The translations under genes and the position numbers were made by a program. This document shows positions 30,483 to 34,789 of a DNA stretch of 34,789 nucleotides, piece by piece (within the stretch, counting starts at the first letter, position 1; every line of letters starts with the position of its first letter). Below the pieces are notes generated by a model, which saw only the letters and a list, made by a program, of their open reading frames with translations, did no database searches and was not told where the DNA came from. Source of the DNA: Anaerolineaceae bacterium. Lineage in GTDB: Bacteria > Chloroflexota > Anaerolineae > JAAYZQ01. Location of the stretch: positions 1 to 34,789 of the forward strand of contig JAAYZQ010000157.1 of the NCBI GenBank assembly GCA_012514775.1, written 5' to 3'.

Positions 30483-31361
30483 TCAATCTGCGCTCGCCGG
30501 CCAGAGAGGCGCTGCGATCAGCCATTGGTCGGGGCTGCGGGCAATGTAGCGCTCCATGATGCGCACCACCTGCTCCATCCCCGCGGCAATGTCCGCCTCC
30601 TGGTCGCCCGTCTTCTCAATTTCCAGGGGCGGCTCGACCTGGATCAGGAACCGATCGTCGGCCAGGCGCCGGGCAAAGGCGGGAAGCAGGACCGCGCCCG
30701 TGCGCAGGGCCAGGCGCACCGGGCCATCGGGCAGGCGGGTCGGCGCGCCAAAAAACTCGACGACGCGCGTGCTCTCGGCTATGACGCGGTCCATGGGCAG
30801 CCCGACCAGCTCACCCTTCTTCAGGGCACGGACCACCGGCAGCAGCGGGCCGTCGATGGGGATCAAGCGCAGACCATGGCTCTGGCGCAGCTTCAGGATG
30901 TAGTGGAACAGCCGCTCGGGCTGCACGTGCATGGTGGGCCCCATGATGGAAATGCCATAGGCCAACGGTGCCTGGATGACAATGTCGACGTTGCCCAGGT
31001 GGGCCGAGACGACGATGACGCCCTTGCCCGGCTGCTTTGCGGCGTGAAAATGCTCGATGCCCTCGATGCGCACCATGTGCCGGATCTCTTCGGGCGTCAG
31101 CCGGCTCACACGAAACAGCTCGTAGTGCCCCTTGGCAATATTGCCGCATAACGTGCGCGTCGCGGCCCGCACCTGCTTCTCGCTCGCGCCGGGCCCGAGA
31201 ACGTGTCGCATATTGTCGGCCAGGGCTCGCCTCAAGCGTGGAGAAACGTGGTAGAGGAGGGTGCCCGCCCGGCGGGCCAGCGGATAGCCCAGACGCGGTG
31301 GCAGCGGGCCAAACAATCCACCGAGCAGGCGATAGGACCCATAGATCAGAAATGCGCGCAC
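30483..31361 (-). CDS. Lysophospholipid acyltransferase, LpxL/HtrB-PatA type
   Basis: A 292-residue acyltransferase of the LPLAT superfamily, which transfers a fatty acyl chain to a lipid. The H-x4-D motif is H121-LGNV-D126 in VVSAHLGNVD. Later blocks typical of the family follow: GELVGLPMDRV with a conserved Arg, FFGAPTRLPDGPVRLALRTGA in order, and a final RYIARSPDQWL helix. The N-terminus (YGSYRLLGGLFGPLP) fits the membrane-associated start of these proteins. In Actinobacteria PatA acylates phosphatidylinositol mannosides beside a phosphatidylinositol synthase; the same gene pair occurs here. The start is uncertain: GTG at 31361 follows AGGAGG by 11 bases; ATG at 31397 would add 12 residues. 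Confidence 0.83.
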   Translation of the reverse strand: MRAFLIYGSYRLLGGLFGPLPPRLGYPLARRAGTLLYHVSPRLRRALADNMRHVLGPGASEKQVRAATRTLCGNIAKGHYELFRVSRLTPEEIRHMVRIEGIEHFHAAKQPGKGVIVVSAHLGNVDIVIQAPLAYGISIMGPTMHVQPERLFHYILKLRQSHGLRLIPIDGPLLPVVRALKKGELVGLPMDRVIAESTRVVEFFGAPTRLPDGPVRLALRTGAVLLPAFARRLADDRFLIQVEPPLEIEKTGDQEADIAAGMEQVVRIMERYIARSPDQWLIAAPLWPASAD

Positions 31362-31426
31362 AGGGCCGTGTTCCTCCTCACAAGAGACGGCTCGCATCTT
31401 ACCCCAAAAGGCCCCCTCTGTCAAGC

Positions 31427-31455
31427 TTGCCAAAGGCCTGGTTTTGTGCTAAAGT
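31427..31455 (+). promoter_or_regulatory. Extended -10 promoter for the Sir2 operon
   Basis: TTGCCA (31427-31432), 17 bases, TAAAGT (31450-31455) preceded by TGC, an extended -10. Predicted start near 31462, about 14 bases before the ATG at 31476; the ribosome site falls in AGGAAGGCGGGAG. Confidence 0.68.
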
Positions 31456-31475
31456 ACTCGCCAGGAAGGCGGGAG

Positions 31476-32252
31476 ATGGAATACCGGATGGAACAAAAGA
31501 TCGGGCGCGCCGCCGAGCTGATTCGCAGCTCAAAGCACGTGGTTGCCTTTACCGGCGCCGGACACAGCACCGCCTCCGGCATTCCGGACTTTCGCAGCCC
31601 GGAATCGGGCCTCTGGGAAAAGTACAACCCCATGCTGGTCGCCTCCGTATGGGCCTTTCGCCTGAACCCAAAGACTTTTTACGACTGGATCCGCCCCCTG
31701 GCCGACACAATGCTCGCCGCCCGCCCCAACCTGGCCCACCAGGCCCTGGCCGAGCTGGAAGCCATGGGCTTCATGCGCACGGTCATTACCCAGAACATCG
31801 ACAACCTGCACCAGCGGGCGGGCTCGCGGCGCGTGCTGGAGCTGCACGGCCACATGCGCGAGGCCACGTGCATTCGCTGTTACAAGGTGCAGCCCATCGA
31901 TCCCGTCTTTCACAGCCTCGTCCGCGAGGGGCGGGTGCCCCATTGCGAGTGCGGTGGCGTCCTCAAGCCCAACGTTATCCTCTTTGGCGAGCAGTTGCCG
32001 GTGCGGATCCTGAACGAGGCCATGGCCGAGGCGCGCCGCTGCGACCTGATGCTGGTTGCCGGCTCGTCCCTGGAGGTCACCCCCGCGGCCGACATTCCCT
32101 TCCTGGCAGTGGAATCGGGCGCCAGGGCGATCATTGTCAACCGGCAGCCCACGGCCTTTGACGACCATGCCGACCTGGTCATCGACGGCGACGTCGTCCA
32201 GGTCCTGCCTCGCATGGTGAAGGCAGTGCAAGAGCTCGTCGCGCTGGCCTGA
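31476..32252 (+). CDS. Sir2-family NAD-dependent protein deacylase
   Basis: A 258-residue sirtuin, which removes acyl groups from protein lysines using NAD. The NAD-binding motif reads [15 protein letters not shown] (27-41). The catalytic segment is [12 protein letters not shown] (105-116), and the catalytic His is H124 in LELHGH. Four zinc ligands are visible: C132-x2-C135 and C157-x-C159. [15 protein letters not shown] (in order) is the later NAD/peptide motif. GAGHS differs from the usual GAGIS or GAGAS at one position. The ATG at 31476 was chosen by the promoter position and the purine-rich leader; an ATG at 31488 is possible. The stop lies nine bases before the next gene, so the two are probably co-expressed. 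Confidence 0.93.
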   Translation: MEYRMEQKIGRAAELIRSSKHVVAFTGAGHSTASGIPDFRSPESGLWEKYNPMLVASVWAFRLNPKTFYDWIRPLADTMLAARPNLAHQALAELEAMGFMRTVITQNIDNLHQRAGSRRVLELHGHMREATCIRCYKVQPIDPVFHSLVREGRVPHCECGGVLKPNVILFGEQLPVRILNEAMAEARRCDLMLVAGSSLEVTPAADIPFLAVESGARAIIVNRQPTAFDDHADLVIDGDVVQVLPRMVKAVQELVALA

Positions 32253-32261
32253 GGGTCCGCC

Positions 32262-32894
32262 ATGCCCAAGCTTGTCCCCAAGGTCATCCTCGAGGGTACG
32301 CGCCTGACCTACAAGACCGAGATTGCCTTTGCCCTCAACGAGCACCCACTGGTCGTCGGCCCGCGCAAGTACCGCTACCACTCGCCCATCGTCTCTGCCG
32401 AGTGGTGTGGCTTCACGAACTTTCCGTGGGGGCGCGGGCTGATCAATTTCGCGCCCGAGGAAGAGGAACGGGCCATGGAGACCTACCGCACCTGGGTGCG
32501 CCTCTTTGAGTTGCTGCGCTATTACTCCTGGATCGTCGATCGGTTCCACGTCTCGACGCGCATGTTCCAGCTCCAGGAGCGGGGCAAGGACTATGACTTT
32601 CGCTGGCTCGAGGAGCGGCTGCTGCCCCTGGGCTTTCGCCTCGTTTTTTGCACGCGCACGCCCGAGTCGTTTGCCGCGGCCCGGGCCGACCGGCTCAAGG
32701 TTTCGGGCAACCCGGCGCAATACGACGACCTGGCGCGTTTCGTCGCCGAGCAGGACCTGCTGCGGCGCCTGGTGGGCCAGTCGATCCTGCCCACCCTGGA
32801 GCTGGACGTATCGGACAATGACATCGCGGGGGCCACGGACCGGATCGCCGGCTGGCTGGAGGCCACCGGGGGCTTGTGGGCCCCGGAGGAGTAG
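32262..32894 (+). CDS. P-loop kinase-like protein with degenerate Walker A
   Basis: A 210-residue protein whose layout follows thymidylate/nucleoside-type kinases. Near the N-terminus VILEGTRLTYKTEIAFAL (8-25) sits where such kinases have EG-x-DG-x-GK-T/S; E11, G12, K18 and T19 are kept, but the flanking Asp and the two glycines are Arg, Leu and Tyr. DRFHVSTRMFQ (93-103) resembles the DRY/F-H-x-S motif that binds the nucleotide acceptor. LVFCTRTPESFAAARADR (128-145) resembles the strand and lid with its Arg pair. The fold is therefore inferred with fair confidence but ATP binding is uncertain. GAGGGT lies upstream of the ATG, nine bases after the Sir2 stop. I cannot name a substrate or a characterised family. 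Confidence 0.7.
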   Translation: MPKLVPKVILEGTRLTYKTEIAFALNEHPLVVGPRKYRYHSPIVSAEWCGFTNFPWGRGLINFAPEEEERAMETYRTWVRLFELLRYYSWIVDRFHVSTRMFQLQERGKDYDFRWLEERLLPLGFRLVFCTRTPESFAAARADRLKVSGNPAQYDDLARFVAEQDLLRRLVGQSILPTLELDVSDNDIAGATDRIAGWLEATGGLWAPEE

Positions 32895-32903
32895 GGGCCC
32901 GGT

Positions 32904-32961
32904 GGCAGGTTGACAGCCCGCCCTGGACGACCGGACGATATGGACGGGCTGTCAGCCTGCC
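32904..32961. terminator. Long inverted repeat between convergent genes
   Basis: GGCAGGTTGACAGCCCG (32904-32920) and CGGGCTGTCAGCCTGCC (32945-32961) are inverse complements except for one position (16 of 17), around a 24-base loop. It follows the kinase-like gene and faces the oppositely oriented small membrane-protein gene. No T-tract is present. It may terminate in both directions or be a small mobile palindrome. Confidence 0.55.
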
Positions 32962-32976
32962 TGCTGTCTGCGGGGT

Positions 32977-33195
32977 TTACTCGTCTTGCTCCTCGGCGCC
33001 ATCCTCCCAGCCGATGATCCACACGCACAGGCCGGCCAACAGGATGGTGGCGACGATGAGCGCCGCCCACTGGCCGGGCAAGAGCCCCACGTCCCGTGCG
33101 GACAGAATCAGGATGATCACCATGCCGGCGGCCAGCACCGCCCACATCAGCAGGCGCGGGTGCCGCCTTGCCCAATCTTGAACACTCACTGTCAT
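32977..33195 (-). CDS. Small two-helix membrane protein, unknown function
   Basis: A 72-residue protein with a short basic N-terminus, two hydrophobic helices (about 15-31 and 41-61) and an acidic tail (EDGAEEQDE at the end). I do not recognise a family. It is supported as a gene by a strong AGAGGAGAGG ribosome site just before the ATG and by the clean membrane topology. It follows the acyl-CoA mutase gene by 29 bases on the same strand and is probably the last gene of that operon. Confidence 0.65.
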   Translation of the reverse strand: MTVSVQDWARRHPRLLMWAVLAAGMVIILILSARDVGLLPGQWAALIVATILLAGLCVWIIGWEDGAEEQDE

Positions 33196-33224
33196 TGCCT
33201 CTCCTCTAGTCCCAACGGCGGGCC

Positions 33225-34789
33225 CTAAATGATCGTCGGTTCGCGATATTCGCCAAAGACCTGGCGCAGCACGCCCATGATCTCGCCCAGGGTGGCATAG
33301 GCACGCACGCAGTCCAGGATGCAGGGCATCAGGTTATCGTCGCCCTCGGCCGACTGGCGCAGCGCCTCCAGGGCCGTGCCCACTCGCTCGTTGTCGCGCT
33401 CGCGGCGCACCCGTTCCAGCCGCGCCACCTGCCGCTCGTAGCCCTGGGGATCCATCTCTAGCAGGGGGATGCGGACCGGCTCGTCCTCCACGTAGTCGTT
33501 CACGCCGACGACGGTCCGCTGCCGCCCGTCGATCTCGACCTGGTAGCGGTAGGAGGCTTCGGCGATCTCGCGCTGGAAAAAGCCCTTCTCCAGGGCCGGG
33601 ATGACGCCGCCCAGGGCCTCGGCCTTGCGAAAGTACTCGTAGGCCTCCTGCTCCATGCGGTTCGTAAGCGCTTCCACGAAATAGGAGCCGGCCAGGGGAT
33701 CGACGGTGTTGGTCACCCCGCTCTCGTGGGCGATGAGCTGCTGGGTGCGCAGGGCGATCTTGACGGCGTAGGCGCTGGGCAAGGCCAGGGCCTCGTCCAT
33801 GCTGTTGGTGTGCAGGCTCTGGGTGCCGCCCAGAATCGCGGCCAGCGCCTGCCAGGTGGTGCGCACGATATTGTTCTCCGGCTGCTGGGCCGTCAGGCTG
33901 CAGCCCGCCGTCTGGGTGTGAAAGCGCAGCAGCCAGCTCCGTGGATCCTTTGCGCCAAAGGTCTCGCGCATCTCCCGCGCCCAGATGCGCCGCGCGGCCC
34001 GGAACTTGGCAATCTCCTCGAAAAAGTCGTTGTGCGAGTTAAAAAAGAACGACAGGCGCGGCGCAAAGTCGTCCACGTCCAGGCCGCGCTCGATACCCCA
34101 GCGCACGTATTCCAGCCCGTCGGCCAGGGTAAAGGCCAGCTCCTGCACCGCCGTCGAGCCGGCCTCGCGGATGTGATAGCCGCTGATGCTGATGGTGTTC
34201 CAGCGGGGCAGGTGTTGGCTGCCAAACTCAAAGGTATCGACCACCAGGCGCATGGAGGGCGCCGGCGGAAAGATGAACTCTTTCTGGGCGATGTACTCTT
34301 TCAGGATGTCGTTCTGGATGGTGCCGCCCAGGGCATCCATGGGGATCCCCCGTTTTTCGGCCATGGCGATGTACATCGCCCAGATGACCGCCGCGGGGCT
34401 GTTGATGGTCATGGACGTGGTGATCTCGTCGACGGGAATGCCGTCGAACAGCTTTTCCATGTCGGCCAGGCTGGAGATGGCCACGCCGCACTTGCCAAAC
34501 TCGCCCAGGGCCTGGGAGTCGTCGGTGTCGTAGCCGTACAGCGTGGGCATGTCAAAGGCCACCGACAGGCCCGTCTCGCCGTGCTCCAGCAGGTACTTGT
34601 ACCGCTCGTTGGTCTCTTCGGCGGTGCCAAAGCCGGCGAACATGCGCATCGTCCACAGCCGCCCGCGGTGCATGGTGGCGTGCACGCCCCGGGTGTAGGG
34701 ATACTCGCCCGGAAAGCCCAGGTCCCGCTCATAGTCCATGCCTTCCACGTCGAGCGGTGTGTACAGGCGCTCGATGGGCATGCTGGAGG
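33225..34789 (-). CDS. Acyl-CoA mutase large subunit (methylmalonyl-CoA mutase family, isobutyryl-CoA mutase-like), 5' end outside window
   Basis: About 520 residues of the large (substrate-binding) subunit of a coenzyme B12-dependent acyl-CoA mutase. The frame continues past the right edge; the ATG at 34781 is internal, because the residues before [10 protein letters not shown] (SSM) match the family's TSSG-type lead-in. [14 protein letters not shown] and [18 protein letters not shown] are the two substrate-reading segments. Counting from that ATG, F48 occupies the position of Tyr89 and Q166 that of Arg207 of Propionibacterium methylmalonyl-CoA mutase, 118 residues apart as in that enzyme. 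Phe and Gln at these sites are the isobutyryl-CoA mutase pair. The subunit ends after [14 protein letters not shown] and has no B12-binding domain, so a separate small subunit must supply it; none is in the window. Confidence 0.9.
   Translation of the reverse strand, partial: SSMPIERLYTPLDVEGMDYERDLGFPGEYPYTRGVHATMHRGRLWTMRMFAGFGTAEETNERYKYLLEHGETGLSVAFDMPTLYGYDTDDSQALGEFGKCGVAISSLADMEKLFDGIPVDEITTSMTINSPAAVIWAMYIAMAEKRGIPMDALGGTIQNDILKEYIAQKEFIFPPAPSMRLVVDTFEFGSQHLPRWNTISISGYHIREAGSTAVQELAFTLADGLEYVRWGIERGLDVDDFAPRLSFFFNSHNDFFEEIAKFRAARRIWAREMRETFGAKDPRSWLLRFHTQTAGCSLTAQQPENNIVRTTWQALAAILGGTQSLHTNSMDEALALPSAYAVKIALRTQQLIAHESGVTNTVDPLAGSYFVEALTNRMEQEAYEYFRKAEALGGVIPALEKGFFQREIAEASYRYQVEIDGRQRTVVGVNDYVEDEPVRIPLLEMDPQGYERQVARLERVRRERDNERVGTALEALRQSAEGDDNLMPCILDCVRAYATLGEIMGVLRQVFGEYREPTII

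Overview
The window is high-GC bacterial DNA that most resembles a chromosome segment of a Chloroflexota bacterium of the Anaerolineae/Caldilineae type. This is inferred from several lipoproteins with long Thr-Pro or Ser-Pro linkers, a fused membrane/spermidine-synthase protein, a split acyl-CoA mutase, a DUF4367-like anti-sigma protein and a tandem solute-binding protein. No rRNA, tRNA, CRISPR array, prophage or intact insertion sequence was seen. Coding density is high and nearly every long alternative frame is a GC-driven shadow of a real gene.

Layout, left to right. 1-2308 (minus): the N-terminal part of an FtsK/SpoIIIE DNA translocase preceded by a three-S1-domain RNA-binding protein, both behind a perfect-consensus sigma70 promoter (TTGACA-N17-TATAAT). 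2305-4908 (minus): a membrane sensor with a GAF domain and a C-terminal helix-turn-helix-like region but no kinase domain, then a GNAT acetyltransferase. 5134-6549 (plus): a two-cupin protein overlapping a family-4-like uracil-DNA glycosylase, closed by a hairpin. 6563-11011 (minus): a 951-residue CHAT (caspase-like) protease whose ATG directly follows the TAG of a membrane-spermidine-synthase-like gene. 11056-11127: a palindromic MITE/REP-like element.

11217-15361 (plus): methyltransferase, secreted class I amidotransferase-like lipoprotein with an altered catalytic triad, and a beta-propeller-CapA lipoprotein, with overlapping reading frames. 15462-18639 (minus): a FecR-domain surface protein, an acylphosphatase that appears to have a leaderless mRNA, and a membrane-anchored double-PA14 protein. 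18746-25171 (plus): a MacA/MacB-type exporter, a TolB-like propeller lipoprotein and asparaginyl-tRNA synthetase, apparently one operon. 25200-29412 (minus): an ECF sigma factor, its probable membrane anti-sigma partner, and a tandem two-domain sugar-type solute-binding lipoprotein interrupted by one in-frame TGA.

29733-31361 (minus): a CDP-alcohol phosphatidyltransferase and a lysophospholipid acyltransferase, reminiscent of the phosphatidylinositol/PIM lipid module. 31427-32894 (plus): a Sir2 deacylase and a thymidylate-kinase-like protein with a degraded P-loop. 32977-34789 (minus): a small two-helix membrane protein and the large subunit of an acyl-CoA mutase whose two substrate-reading positions (Phe and Gln) match isobutyryl-CoA mutase rather than methylmalonyl-CoA mutase.

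The least conventional items are the CHAT/spermidine-synthase-like pair, the secreted amidotransferase with NPQ in place of HPE, the kinase-less membrane sensor with a DNA-binding-like tail, and the TGA-interrupted double binding protein. All functional statements rest on motif reading by eye; no database search was run.
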